A stretch of 64,000 nt of DNA from Prevotella sp. P6B1 (lineage in GTDB: Bacteria; Bacteroidota; Bacteroidia; Bacteroidales; Bacteroidaceae): positions 186,001 to 250,000 of the forward strand of contig NZ_JNKF01000010.1 of NCBI RefSeq assembly GCF_000702825.1, in the 5' to 3' direction. Made by a program: the position numbers and the translations under genes. The notes under the pieces were generated by a model, which worked only from the letters and a program-made list of their open reading frames with translations, had not been told where the DNA came from and searched no databases. This document shows positions 1-9,601 of the stretch, piece by piece (positions within the stretch are counted from its first letter, which is position 1; each line of letters opens with the position of its first letter).

Positions 1-1696
1 TGTCATGAACGGTCAGTTCAGCGACAGCCAATTGGAGGCACTGAAACAAGAGATGGTGATGGAGGCCGAACAAAGTCTTGAAACCATCAGTAGCCGTTCG
101 GACCTGCTGGTCGACCTGTTCTCAAAAGGCAAAACCTGGCAGGATTTGCTGAATAAGATTGAGAACATCAAACGCATCACCAAAGCCGACGTAGTAGCAG
201 CCGCAAAGAAGTACTACGGAGCTAATCACATCACCCTCACCAAGAAATTCGGCACCCCCGCCAAGGAGACACTGAAACAACCAGGTTATAAGCCAATCGC
301 TCCCAAAAACATGAATGCAAAATCGGTCTTTGCCAAGCAGTTAGAGCAGATTCCCATAAAGCAGACAACTATTCGCACTGTTGACTTCAAAAACGACGTG
401 AGTACCCAGAAACTGAACAACCACGTCACCCTGTATTATAAACAGAATCCCATCAACGATATCTTCACCTTCACCCTACGCTATCAGGATGGCGATATCC
501 ACACCCCTGCACTCAAGATCCTGGGAGGATATCTCTCGGCATTAGGCACTGACTCGCTCAAGAAACAGCAGCTCGAACAGGCTTGGCAGCACATCAACAC
601 CACAATGGAGGTAGTACCAGGCGATGTTGCCTTCAGCCTCAATCTGACTGGTCCCGACACCCAATTTGTACCCGCTCTCAGACTGCTGGCTCATTTCCTG
701 CGCGAAGCCAAGGGCGACAACGAAGCCCTGAGCGAGGCTAAGGATGCCGACAAGGTAGATCGCAAGAGTTTTGGAAAGCAGAAGGACGACGTGCTACGCC
801 CAGCTTATCACCGCATAGTCTACGGCAGCCGGTCATCTTATCTCAACCAACTGTCGAAGAAGGAAATCAAAGCCTTGAAAAACGACGATTTAATCAGCCT
901 GTTCCATGAGCTTCAGCAGTATGACTGCGACTTGTTCTATTGCGGTCGTAAAACCATCAACGAAGTAGCTCAGGCTTCGCTTCAGGCCCTGCCTCTACAG
1001 CAGTGCAGCAAACCGATAGCCGATACGTTCCACCCCTTGCAGCAGTACCAGGAGCCCACCGTATTCTTCTACAATGTACCTAAGTCGCGCCAGAACTACG
1101 TAGTAAGCTATGACGCCATCGCCCCTCTGACCACAGCCGAAGAAAGAGCCAAGTTCAAGCTGTGGGACGAGTACTTTGGCGGTGGTATGACATCGGTACT
1201 ATTCCAGAACGTGCGTGAATTCCGTTCACTGGCCTACTCAACAGGCGGCAGTGGCTATCGCAGCAGTCTGGCAAAGCATCCAGAGGCCACCTTAGGCTAT
1301 ATTACCGCTACAGGCACTCAGGCCGATAAAACGATGGAGACAATGGCTACCATCGACTCGCTTTTGCATCAGTTACCCATGAAAGAAGAGAACCTTGATG
1401 CTGCCCGCCAGAGCATACTCAGTGATATCCAGAATGCCTACCCTACTTTCCGTTCGATAGCCAAATACGTAGCCAATCAACTGCGCGAGGGCTATACTAC
1501 CGATTCCAACGCCAAGACAGCCCAACTGGTACCCGCCATCACAGCACAGGAAGTAGAGCAGTTCCATCAGCAGCATATCGGTAGCAATAAGAATCGTGTC
1601 TGGCTCATCATCGGCGACAAGAAACAAACCGACCTTCAAGCTCTGACCCGATATGGCAAGGTCGTTGAACTCAAAAAAGAGGATGTTTACAGATAA
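1..1696 (+). CDS. M16 family zinc metallopeptidase, C-terminal part (5' end outside window)
   Basis: The reading frame is open to the left edge of the window, so the methionine at position 5 is probably internal and the start lies upstream. About 563 residues are visible. They match the C-terminal half of a two-module M16 (insulinase/pitrilysin-like) peptidase: helical segments, a KITKADVVAAAKKYY-like stretch near residue 60 typical of the end of an M16 domain, and a second module in which GGGMTSVLFQNVRE (about residues 395-408) is the usual M16C signature. The catalytic HxxEH motif belongs to the first module and is not in the window. Members are periplasmic or outer-membrane-associated and degrade peptides. 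The family is fairly sure; substrate unknown. It ends just before a two-sided terminator. Confidence 0.85.
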   Translation, partial: VMNGQFSDSQLEALKQEMVMEAEQSLETISSRSDLLVDLFSKGKTWQDLLNKIENIKRITKADVVAAAKKYYGANHITLTKKFGTPAKETLKQPGYKPIAPKNMNAKSVFAKQLEQIPIKQTTIRTVDFKNDVSTQKLNNHVTLYYKQNPINDIFTFTLRYQDGDIHTPALKILGGYLSALGTDSLKKQQLEQAWQHINTTMEVVPGDVAFSLNLTGPDTQFVPALRLLAHFLREAKGDNEALSEAKDADKVDRKSFGKQKDDVLRPAYHRIVYGSRSSYLNQLSKKEIKALKNDDLISLFHELQQYDCDLFYCGRKTINEVAQASLQALPLQQCSKPIADTFHPLQQYQEPTVFFYNVPKSRQNYVVSYDAIAPLTTAEERAKFKLWDEYFGGGMTSVLFQNVREFRSLAYSTGGSGYRSSLAKHPEATLGYITATGTQADKTMETMATIDSLLHQLPMKEENLDAARQSILSDIQNAYPTFRSIAKYVANQLREGYTTDSNAKTAQLVPAITAQEVEQFHQQHIGSNKNRVWLIIGDKKQTDLQALTRYGKVVELKKEDVYR

Positions 1697-1744
1697 GTCC
1701 CGCAGAAAGAATTTGCCACATCTGTAAACCACTAGTTTTTTTTC

Positions 1745-1776
1745 CATCGCGTTGTAGCAAAATCTATAACGCGATG
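1745..1776. terminator. Bidirectional rho-independent terminator
   Basis: A perfect 9-bp stem (CATCGCGTT / AACGCGATG) with a 14-base loop is preceded by a run of eight T and followed by AATTTTTT on the other side. It sits between the convergent M16 peptidase and EamA genes and can serve both. Confidence 0.75.
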
Positions 1777-1797
1777 AATTTTTTGCTACGACGCGTT

Positions 1798-2673
1798 CTA
1801 AAAACGCAGGGCACGACGGGTTTGAAGCAGGACACTCAGCAGGATAAGAGCGATGCCGATATAGAACGAGAAATTAATTTCGCGGCCCTCGCCGAAGATA
1901 AGGAACGCTAAGATGATAGTATAGCAGGGCTCGAGGTTGTAGGTAAGATTAACGGTGAAGGCCGACAGGCACTTCAGAGCCTGAATCTGCAACAGATACA
2001 TACCCACGGTGCAGAACAACGCATGGCACAACATGAACCACAAATTGTTGCCATCAGGGATGACCACCACAGGTTGAGCGCTGGGGAAGAACATGAGATA
2101 AACAGGAATGATGGCCGTTACCAGCACAAGACCACCCGACATCTGATACATCAGCACCGTACGACTGCGTACACCCACACTGACCTTCTTGTTGCAGATG
2201 GCATAAAGCGCACAAACAGCCGACGACACAACTCCGATACCAATGCCATAACGATAGCGGGCATCAAACGAAAAGATGCAAAAGACACCTAATACGGTGA
2301 TGAGCGAGAAAACCAATTCGGTAAACGACAGACGACGATGATAGATGACAGGCTCAAACAAAGCTGTGAAGAAGCCTACCAACGAGAAACAGATGACACC
2401 AATCGACACGTTAGAAGCCTTGATGCTACCATAGAACAGCATCCAGTGTAGCCCTAACAGCGCTCCACAACCACACAACTGCAGAAACTTGCGCCAACCT
2501 ACGCGAGGCAGACCTGTAAACACCAGCAGAATCAGACTGGTAAACAGCATGCGATACCATACAATATCTACCTCGTTGAGGGTAATCAGTCGACCAAACA
2601 AGCCTGTAAAACCGGCCAGAATCACACTTAAATGTAGTTGAATGAAACCACGTTGAGTGTCGTTCATCATCAT
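1798..2673 (-). CDS. EamA/DMT-family membrane transporter
   Basis: A 291-residue protein made almost wholly of hydrophobic helices, about ten membrane segments in two repeats of five, the layout of the drug/metabolite transporter (EamA, RhaT/RarD-like) superfamily. The basic residues lie in short loops and at the C-terminal tail. It would act in the inner membrane as a metabolite exporter or importer; the substrate cannot be read from sequence. The start has three Met codons in a row, so the exact first residue is uncertain by two. It follows rnhB by 9 bases on the same strand and is probably cotranscribed with it. Confidence 0.85.
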   Translation of the reverse strand: MMMNDTQRGFIQLHLSVILAGFTGLFGRLITLNEVDIVWYRMLFTSLILLVFTGLPRVGWRKFLQLCGCGALLGLHWMLFYGSIKASNVSIGVICFSLVGFFTALFEPVIYHRRLSFTELVFSLITVLGVFCIFSFDARYRYGIGIGVVSSAVCALYAICNKKVSVGVRSRTVLMYQMSGGLVLVTAIIPVYLMFFPSAQPVVVIPDGNNLWFMLCHALFCTVGMYLLQIQALKCLSAFTVNLTYNLEPCYTIILAFLIFGEGREINFSFYIGIALILLSVLLQTRRALRF

Positions 2674-2682
2674 CGTTTTTTA

Positions 2683-3321
2683 TTAGAATTCACCAAAATC
2701 AATACTCAGTTGCCCATCGCCTAACAGATTGTAGCTTTTGCGATGATACGGCGTGATGCCAAACTGTCTGATGGCCTCACGATGTTTCTTGGTAGGATAG
2801 CCCTTGTTCGACAGCCAGTCGTACTGAGGATATTCCTCGGCCAACTGATTCATATAGTCATCACGGTAAGTTTTGGCAAGAATGCTTGCAGCAGCAATAG
2901 CCAAGTACTTTCCATCGCCCTTCACGATTGTGGTATGAGGCAATGGTTTGCCATCAGCAGGATCCTTATAAGGTTTAAACTTATTGCCGTCCACGATAAC
3001 TGCCTCTGGACGCACCTTAAGCTGATCCAGTGCCCTGTGCATAGCAAGAATCGAAGCATTCAGGATATTTATCTTATCTATCTCCTCAGGCGTCACAATG
3101 CCCACAGCCCACGCCACAGCGTCGCGCTCAATCATCTCACGCAGCTGATAGCGTTTCTTCTCCGACAGCTGTTTCGAGTCGTTAAGCAACTCGTTCTGAT
3201 ACCCATCAGGCAGTATTACAGCGGCTGCATAAACACTCCCGGCCAAACATCCGCGTCCAGCCTCGTCGCAACCTGCCTCTATCTTTCCTTCGTAATAATG
3301 ACTTGCCAACATAATCGACAT
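2683..3321 (-). CDS. rnhB: Ribonuclease HII
   Basis: A 212-residue protein, the usual size for RNase HII. It cuts the RNA strand of RNA-DNA hybrids and removes single ribonucleotides misincorporated in DNA. The family signature is present: CDEAGRGCLAG near residue 19 gives the first Asp-Glu catalytic pair, AVIVDGNKF near residue 108 gives the next Asp, and IAAASILAKTYRD near residue 142 gives the conserved helix leading to the last acidic residue. It is the first gene of a two-gene unit with the EamA transporter and has a good promoter box just upstream. Start may be Met1 or Met4. Confidence 0.95.
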   Translation of the reverse strand: MSIMLASHYYEGKIEAGCDEAGRGCLAGSVYAAAVILPDGYQNELLNDSKQLSEKKRYQLREMIERDAVAWAVGIVTPEEIDKINILNASILAMHRALDQLKVRPEAVIVDGNKFKPYKDPADGKPLPHTTIVKGDGKYLAIAAASILAKTYRDDYMNQLAEEYPQYDWLSNKGYPTKKHREAIRQFGITPYHRKSYNLLGDGQLSIDFGEF

Positions 3322-3339
3322 TTGTTTCTATTTTGGCTG

Positions 3340-3347
3340 CAAAGGTA
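3340..3347 (-). promoter_or_regulatory. Bacteroidota -7 box (TACCTTTG) for rnhB
   Basis: Read on the minus strand the bases are TACCTTTG followed by GCAGCC, the common Bacteroidota start-site context, about 20 bases upstream of the rnhB start. A clear -33 TTTG is not obvious. Confidence 0.6.
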
Positions 3348-3511
3348 CTAAAACTCTGCGACAAATACAACAAAGACGCAGAATATTTAGGCTATACTAT
3401 CCGTTCTTCAGGAAACCGGCAAATATCTGATAATCAGCAATATCAAAGCACAGTATTCAAAATAATACTTATACAAAGAATCGATAATCGTGCATTACGC
3501 AAGAAAAAAAC

Positions 3512-3519
3512 TAATTTTG
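3512..3519 (+). promoter_or_regulatory. Likely -7 box (TAATTTTG) for the GH27 gene
   Basis: TAATTTTG followed by CAA lies 38 bases before the ATG of the secreted alpha-galactosidase gene. The -33 part is weak. The rest of the divergent interval 3348-3511 is AT-rich and shows no gene that I can support. Confidence 0.45.
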
Positions 3520-3557
3520 CAATCGCAAATTCCAACTTAAAACATTAAATTATAACA

Positions 3558-6209
3558 ATGAAACAGATTCTTATCACAGTGCTTACTTTCGCCATCAGCA
3601 TGGGGACAATGGCAGGCACTAAAAAAGGTCCGACAATGGGCTGGAGTTCTTGGAACACCTTCTCGGTAAACATCTCAGAAGACATTATCAAAGGACAAGC
3701 CAACGCGATGGTCAACCAAGGTCTGAAAGACGTAGGCTACGAGTACATCAACATTGACGACGGATTCCAATACGGTCGCACGGCAGAGGGATTGGTACGC
3801 ATTCACCCTGTCAGATTCCCCAACGGGCTGAAGGTGGTGAGCGACTATATCCACTCGAAAGGCCTCAAGGCAGGTATCTATAGCGATGCAGGCGACTGTA
3901 CCTGTGGTAGCATCTCTAACGGCGATGTACTGAACACCAATGTAGGCATGTACGGATACGAGCAGGTTGATGCCAACTACTACTTCAAGGACCTGGAATT
4001 CGATTTTATCAAGATAGACTACTGCGGAGGTCGCAACCTGAGTCTGAACGAGCAGGAACAATACACACGCATCCGCGATGCCATTGTAAACACTGGTCGC
4101 AACGTACGCTATAACATCTGTCGCTGGGACTATCCGGGCACATGGTGTAACGGCGTAGCAACCTCATGGCGCACCACTCCAGATATCTACGACGGCTGGG
4201 AGTCAGTGAAAGGCATTCTGAGGGATAACCTCTACCTGTCAGCCTACTGCTATGATGGCGGTTTCAACGACATGGATATGCTGGAGGTAGGCCGTTCGAT
4301 GACAGCCGAGGAAGACAAGACTCACTTCGGCATGTGGTGCATTATGGCCAGTCCGTTACTCATTGGCTGCAACATGGCCACCATCAACGAGCGCGCCTTA
4401 GCTCTGCTCAAAAATACAGAGCTCATCGCCTTGAATCAGGACCCCTTGCTGCTGCAAGCCTATGTGGTACAGCACATCGGCGACACCTATGTGCTGGTAA
4501 AAGACATCCAGAATCTGCACAGCACCACACGTGCTGTAGCACTCTATAATCCTTCTGACAAGCCTGTACAGATGTGCGTCAGTTTCGGCGAACTCGAACT
4601 GGGCGGCAAAGTGACAATACGCGACCTATTCGAACACAAAGACTTGGGACAGATGGAGCACGCCCTCTCTGTACTCGTTCCAGCCCATGGCACACGCATC
4701 TATAGCCTGAACGCCGAGCAAAGGCTGACACGTTATCTCTATGAGGCCGAGACTGCGTTCCTGCACGACTATCAAGAGGTAGCTAACAACGAGGCACTGG
4801 GTACCGCCATCTACCAGTCGTCAGATGCTGCCAGCGGTCGCGAATTTGCCGGCTGGTTAGGCAATCGCAGAAGTAACTATTTGGAATGGCGCGACGTATA
4901 TGTACCAGAGGCAGGGCAATATGTGCTCCGATTTAATGCCGGTTCACAGGCTGCACGATCATTCACTGTCGAAGTAAACGGTGAACAGGCTGGCACAGTA
5001 GATGTGAAGACCCCCGACTGGAACGACTTTCAAGAGTTTGAGTTGGCTGTCACCCTGAAAGCTGGTACAAATAACATCCAACTCTACAACGAGAATGACT
5101 GGATGCCCAATCTGGACTATATGACCGTTGAAAAGCAGGGAGAGACCATGATTCTGAACCGTCAGCTCAACGAGACCACAGCCCGAATGGTAAGCCTTGC
5201 AAACAGCAACATCCTACCTACAGCCTTCATCCAAAAGGTTAACCAGCTAGCCATTCAAGCCAGTGATACCAATCTGACCACCGAAGATAAGAAAAACGCG
5301 TTGAATGAGGTTGAGAGCTCACTGACTGCCATCGACACGATGATACCACTCTGCAAGGAGTTCAGCCTATGGAAAAGTAACGTTGAAAAGAACATCAACG
5401 CAAGCTTGGAATCAACGGCACTGACAGCGCTCAGACATGCAATGGAAACTGCCGATGGCGCCTTGTCACAGGCCACAACAACCACCAAGGTTAACAGCAT
5501 ACTGAGCACATTGAAGACTGCTGTCGGCAATTATTTCAGAGCCGAAGAAGCTCAGCCTCGTGAGGGTGAGGAGTTGGATATGACACTCCTGCTAACCAAC
5601 TATGACTTCTCGAAGAATACTGGTTGGCGAGGCAATCCTACCTATCGCTCAGGATGCGGTGAAGAGTTTAATAAAGACTTCGATATGTACCAGCAGCTGG
5701 GTAGCATGAAGCCAGGCATCTACACCGTGAAATGCAACGCCCTGATACGTGTAGGCAAGAATGATGGCGGTGAGGCTTATAGAGCAGGTACAGAAAACAA
5801 TGAGACCTACTTCTACGTGAACAGCGAAACCCAGAAGGTTAAGTCCCTGTTCTCAGAAGAGTGGCCAGAAGCTTCGAAATATGGCTGGGTGGATAATCAG
5901 AACGGCTATCCCCATAGCATGCACGCTGCAGAAACCCGCTTCTCCGAAGGCGCCTATGAAAATGTCATCACCTACAAGCAGGAGAAGAAAGGCACTCTGA
6001 CTATCGGCATCGAACTGAGCAACCATCAGGAAGAGAGCTGGTGCTGCTTCGACAACTTCTCCATCACCTATAAACCCCTTACAAGCACAGGCATTAAAGG
6101 CACGAAGAAGGAGCCCCGCTCAAGTAAGACCTACAATCTGTTAGGTCATCGCGTGAAAGAAAACCAGACTGGTCTGGTCATTAAAAACAGAAGAAAGGTG
6201 CTGCAATGA
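3558..6209 (+). CDS. Secreted multidomain GH27-type alpha-galactosidase
   Basis: An 883-residue secreted enzyme. Residues 1-20 form a signal peptide. Residues about 25-390 are a GH27 barrel: GWSSWN near 28, the nucleophile Asp in IKIDYC near 154, and the acid/base Asp in GGFNDMDML near 238, followed by the usual beta-sandwich. GH27 enzymes are mostly alpha-galactosidases acting by a retaining mechanism; some are alpha-N-acetylgalactosaminidases or beta-L-arabinopyranosidases. Residues about 400-535 look like a CBM6/35-type carbohydrate-binding module. A helical spacer (540-660) and another beta-rich domain (680-855) follow. The C-terminus (YNLLGHRV...) resembles the short terminal tail common on Prevotella exported proteins. 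It stands alone between rnhB and sufS, with no SusC/D next to it. Confidence 0.85.
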   Translation: MKQILITVLTFAISMGTMAGTKKGPTMGWSSWNTFSVNISEDIIKGQANAMVNQGLKDVGYEYINIDDGFQYGRTAEGLVRIHPVRFPNGLKVVSDYIHSKGLKAGIYSDAGDCTCGSISNGDVLNTNVGMYGYEQVDANYYFKDLEFDFIKIDYCGGRNLSLNEQEQYTRIRDAIVNTGRNVRYNICRWDYPGTWCNGVATSWRTTPDIYDGWESVKGILRDNLYLSAYCYDGGFNDMDMLEVGRSMTAEEDKTHFGMWCIMASPLLIGCNMATINERALALLKNTELIALNQDPLLLQAYVVQHIGDTYVLVKDIQNLHSTTRAVALYNPSDKPVQMCVSFGELELGGKVTIRDLFEHKDLGQMEHALSVLVPAHGTRIYSLNAEQRLTRYLYEAETAFLHDYQEVANNEALGTAIYQSSDAASGREFAGWLGNRRSNYLEWRDVYVPEAGQYVLRFNAGSQAARSFTVEVNGEQAGTVDVKTPDWNDFQEFELAVTLKAGTNNIQLYNENDWMPNLDYMTVEKQGETMILNRQLNETTARMVSLANSNILPTAFIQKVNQLAIQASDTNLTTEDKKNALNEVESSLTAIDTMIPLCKEFSLWKSNVEKNINASLESTALTALRHAMETADGALSQATTTTKVNSILSTLKTAVGNYFRAEEAQPREGEELDMTLLLTNYDFSKNTGWRGNPTYRSGCGEEFNKDFDMYQQLGSMKPGIYTVKCNALIRVGKNDGGEAYRAGTENNETYFYVNSETQKVKSLFSEEWPEASKYGWVDNQNGYPHSMHAAETRFSEGAYENVITYKQEKKGTLTIGIELSNHQEESWCCFDNFSITYKPLTSTGIKGTKKEPRSSKTYNLLGHRVKENQTGLVIKNRRKVLQ

Positions 6210-6218
6210 GCACCTTTC
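6193..6218. terminator. Hairpin terminator spanning the GH27 stop codon
   Basis: A perfect 10-bp stem (GAAAGGTGCT / AGCACCTTTC) with a 6-base loop includes the last codons and the TGA of the GH27 gene. T-rich sequence follows. It lies between convergent genes and may also end the suf operon. Confidence 0.65.
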
Positions 6219-6241
6219 TATTAATCTTCTACCGTCAGTCT

Positions 6242-7462
6242 TCAGAACATCTGGGCTACCCTACGGATGCCAGCCACAAGGACATCTATCTCATCCTGGG
6301 TATTATAGAGAGCGAACGAAGCACGAACGGTTCCTGATATCTGCAGACGATCCATCAGCGGTTGAGCGCAATGGTGACCGGTACGAACAGCTATACCTAA
6401 GCGGTCGAGCAAGGTACCCATATCCAAATGATGGATATGGCCTACATTAAACGACACAACAGCATCCTTCTTCGAGGCATCCATAGGGCCGTAGATTGTC
6501 ATGCCATCAACGGTCATGAGCTGCTCCATACAATATCTGGTAAGAGCCTGTTCATGCTGCTGAATGGCATCAAAGCCGATAGCGTCGATATATTCGATGG
6601 CTTTTGCCAGTCCGTGAGTGGCCACGTAATCAGGTGTGCCAGCCTCGAACTTAAAAGGCAAACGCTCGAAAGTAGTCTTCTCCCAGGTTACTTTGTCAAT
6701 CATCTCACCACCGCCCTGATAAGGAGGCAGTTTCTCGAGCCACTCCTCTTTGCCATACAGCACGCCAATACCGGTAGGACCGTACATCTTATGACCACTG
6801 AAGGCGAAGAAGTCACAATCCATAGTTTGTACATCCACCTTGAAGTGGGGAGCGCTCTGGGCACCATCCACCAGCACGGGGATGTTATGGGCGTGGGCAG
6901 TCTTGATAATCTGCTCTACAGGATTAATTGTTCCCAGCACATTGCTTACGTGGGCCACGCTTACAATCTTGGTTTTGGGGGTAATGAGCTGCTCCAGCTG
7001 GTCGATACACAAGATACCATCGTCGGTAATGGGGATATGCTTAACCACGATGCCTCGTTTCATGGCCTGTAACTGCCAAGAAACGATGTTTGAGTGATGC
7101 TCCATGTCTGTCACAATCACCTCATCACCAGCCTGCATCTGCGATTCGCAGAACGACTGAGCCACTAAGTTTATTGCCTCAGTAGTACCACGCGTAAAGA
7201 TGATTTCCTCAATCTTACGGGCATTGATAAAACCACGCACTTTTTCACGTGCCGCCTCATGCAAGTCAGTAGCCTGCTGCGAAAGGTAGTGTACACCGCG
7301 ATGCACGTTGGCGTTCACATTGAGATACTCGTCGCGCATGGCATCGAGTACCATCAGCGGCTTCTGCGTGGTTGCCGCATTATCGAGATAAACCAGCGGC
7401 TTCTTATACACCTCGCGTCCCAGAATGGGGAAATCCTCGCGTACCTTATTTATATTAAACAT
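6242..7462 (-). CDS. sufS: SufS-type cysteine desulfurase
   Basis: A 406-residue PLP enzyme that takes sulfur from cysteine and passes it to the SufBCD scaffold for iron-sulfur cluster assembly in the cytoplasm. Visible landmarks: LDNAATTQKP near residue 26, DMEHHSNIVSWQ near 119, the PLP lysine in FSGHKMYGPTGIG near 223, and the catalytic cysteine in RTGHHCAQP near 365, which identifies group II (SufS). Length is normal. It is the last gene of the sufBCDS series; no SufE or SufU partner gene is seen in the window, so the sulfur acceptor is encoded elsewhere or is bypassed. Confidence 0.96.
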   Translation of the reverse strand: MFNINKVREDFPILGREVYKKPLVYLDNAATTQKPLMVLDAMRDEYLNVNANVHRGVHYLSQQATDLHEAAREKVRGFINARKIEEIIFTRGTTEAINLVAQSFCESQMQAGDEVIVTDMEHHSNIVSWQLQAMKRGIVVKHIPITDDGILCIDQLEQLITPKTKIVSVAHVSNVLGTINPVEQIIKTAHAHNIPVLVDGAQSAPHFKVDVQTMDCDFFAFSGHKMYGPTGIGVLYGKEEWLEKLPPYQGGGEMIDKVTWEKTTFERLPFKFEAGTPDYVATHGLAKAIEYIDAIGFDAIQQHEQALTRYCMEQLMTVDGMTIYGPMDASKKDAVVSFNVGHIHHLDMGTLLDRLGIAVRTGHHCAQPLMDRLQISGTVRASFALYNTQDEIDVLVAGIRRVAQMF

Positions 7463-7486
7463 TGAACTTTGAGCTTTGAACTGTTT

Positions 7487-8842
7487 TTATTTGCAGAGTT
7501 TGCAGCCTGAGCACTTATTCAGCTCGCCACGGAATCGTTTCTCTACCAGATAGTGCAGGCGATCGCGCAGTGGCTCTAATTGCATGTGATCGATAACCTC
7601 GTTGATAAAGGCGTTTTGCAGCAGCACTTTGGCCTCCTGCAACGAGATACCACGCTGACGCATATAGAACAAGGCAGCATCGTTCAGCTGACCGACAGTC
7701 GATCCGTGCGCACACTTCACGTCATCGGCATAAATCTCCAGCATAGGCTGAGTGTACATACGTGCCTCTTTGGTGGCTGTCAGATTCTGATTAGTCATTT
7801 GCGAAGAGGTCTTCTGAGCGCCATGCTCTACCAGCACACGACCAGCAAAAGCACCTGTCGACTTATCATCAAGCACATACTTATACAACTCCTGACTGGT
7901 GCAGTGTGGTACCTTGTGCACAATCAGCGTGTTATTATCCACATGCTGCTGTTTGTCGGCAATCACGCAACCGTAACATTGACACTCAGCCCCCTCACCA
8001 CTGAAGGTTAGGTCGAGCTTGTTGCGAGTGATACCATTATGCAGGGTAATCACATTATGGTTTACACGACTGTTGGCCTGCTGGTCGATATATACATTGC
8101 TTACACGCACATTCTTATGATGCGTCTCTTCCATGCAATAGAGGTCTAACGATGCATTCTCGCCTACGTAAGCCTCAATGACCTGTGTGGCTAAGAAGTT
8201 CTTATCATCGGCAGCATGGTCGCAAAAAAGCATCTTGATTTCTGCGCCCTCTTCAAGTACAATCAGCACACGACGGTTCACCATCAAGTCAGGCACAGCA
8301 CGCTGAGCATTCTGCGGTGTACCCTTCAGGATGTTGATGACCTGAATAGCACGATCAACTTTGACATTCCTGGGCACATAAACCAGCATACCATCCTGTG
8401 CCAACATGGTGTTCAACGCAGTGATAGCATCCTCACTGGTCTTTGCCAGCTTGGTGTAATATTTGTTTACCAACTCCGGATAATCGCGCATTGAGCCGAT
8501 AATCACACCTTCAGGCAGATGACCTTTTGGCTTCTCATCGTGATAGAACATATCGTTAACCACGAAATAGAGGCTGGTGCTCAGATTAGGTACATCGCAA
8601 CGGAAAGCCTCATAAGGATCGACGGGAATCTGCAGTCGGCTGAGGTTCACACCATAGTCAGGCTCAAACAGCTTCTGCATATCGGTGTACTTGTAGCGCT
8701 CCACCTTTTTGGATGGGAAGCCCTGCTTGCGGAAGTCCTCAAAGGCCTGATCGCGCACCACGTTCATCGACTCTGGAGCATGCGAGAAAATCATCTCTCG
8801 TGCCTGCTCGTAGAGCTCTATGTATTGCTTCTCGCTACTCAT
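7487..8842 (-). CDS. sufD: Fe-S cluster assembly scaffold subunit SufD
   Basis: A 451-residue SufD/SufB-family beta-helix protein. SufD pairs with SufB and SufC in the SufBC2D complex that builds Fe-S clusters. The C-terminal half shows the conserved DDVKCAHGSTVGQL motif near residue 375 and MRQRGIS just after. The last residues (KCSGCKLCK) give three cysteines. The start codon overlaps the end of sufC by one base, which points to translational coupling. Confidence 0.95.
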   Translation of the reverse strand: MSSEKQYIELYEQAREMIFSHAPESMNVVRDQAFEDFRKQGFPSKKVERYKYTDMQKLFEPDYGVNLSRLQIPVDPYEAFRCDVPNLSTSLYFVVNDMFYHDEKPKGHLPEGVIIGSMRDYPELVNKYYTKLAKTSEDAITALNTMLAQDGMLVYVPRNVKVDRAIQVINILKGTPQNAQRAVPDLMVNRRVLIVLEEGAEIKMLFCDHAADDKNFLATQVIEAYVGENASLDLYCMEETHHKNVRVSNVYIDQQANSRVNHNVITLHNGITRNKLDLTFSGEGAECQCYGCVIADKQQHVDNNTLIVHKVPHCTSQELYKYVLDDKSTGAFAGRVLVEHGAQKTSSQMTNQNLTATKEARMYTQPMLEIYADDVKCAHGSTVGQLNDAALFYMRQRGISLQEAKVLLQNAFINEVIDHMQLEPLRDRLHYLVEKRFRGELNKCSGCKLCK

Positions 8843-9597
8843 TATTCCTCTCCTATTTCTTCCTTAATCCAATCGTAGCCGTGCTCCTGAATCTGAACAG
8901 CCAGTTCAGGACCACCAGTCTTCACGATGCGTCCCTTGTAGAGCACATGTACAAACTGAGGCTTGATCATCTCAAGCAAACGGTCGTAGTGGGTGATGAC
9001 AATGCATGAAGTCTCCGGTGTTTGCAACTTGTTAACACCTTCGGCCACAATACGCATAGCGTCAACGTCCAGACCTGAGTCAGTCTCATCGAGAATACTG
9101 AGCTTAGGCTCCAGCATAGCCATCTGGAAAATCTCGTTACGTTTCTTCTCACCACCGCTAAAGCCCTCGTTCACCGAGCGGTTAGCCAGCTTCGAGTCGA
9201 GCTCAACAATCTTACGTTTCTCGCGCTGCAGCTTCAGAAACTCAGCTGCGTTCATAGGCTCTAAGCCCAGATACTTACGCTTCTCGTTGATGGCAGCCTT
9301 CATAAAGTTGGTCATCGAAACACCAGGAATCTCAACTGGATACTGGAACGACAGGAACAGCCCCTCGTGGGCACGGTCCTCAGGCTTCATCTCCAGCAGG
9401 TTCTTGCCATTGAAGTAAGCCTCACCCTCAGTCACCTCGTAGAGTGGATTACCCACAAGCACAGCACTCAAGGTTGATTTACCTGAACCGTTAGGTCCCA
9501 TGATGGCATGTGTCTCACCATCGTTAATCACGAGGTCGATGCCTTTTAATATCTCTTTATCGCCAATCTTGGCGTGTAAGTTCTTTACTTCTAACAT
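8842..9597 (-). CDS. sufC: Fe-S cluster assembly ATPase SufC
   Basis: A 251-residue ABC-type ATPase without membrane domains, the energy unit of SufBC2D. Walker A is GPNGSGKST near residue 35, the ABC signature region is NEGFSGGEKKRNEI near 145, and Walker B is SILDETDSGLD near 170, followed by the H-loop in VITHYDR near 202. The ABC signature FSGGEKKRNE is the SufC form. It lies between sufB (5 bases upstream) and sufD (1-base overlap). Confidence 0.97.
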   Translation of the reverse strand: MLEVKNLHAKIGDKEILKGIDLVINDGETHAIMGPNGSGKSTLSAVLVGNPLYEVTEGEAYFNGKNLLEMKPEDRAHEGLFLSFQYPVEIPGVSMTNFMKAAINEKRKYLGLEPMNAAEFLKLQREKRKIVELDSKLANRSVNEGFSGGEKKRNEIFQMAMLEPKLSILDETDSGLDVDAMRIVAEGVNKLQTPETSCIVITHYDRLLEMIKPQFVHVLYKGRIVKTGGPELAVQIQEHGYDWIKEEIGEE

Positions 9598-9601
9598 ATC
9601 T

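Noticed and set aside
3348..3557. Small plus-strand ORF before the GH27 gene
   Set aside because: It covers promoter-like AT-rich sequence and has no ribosome site or family likeness.
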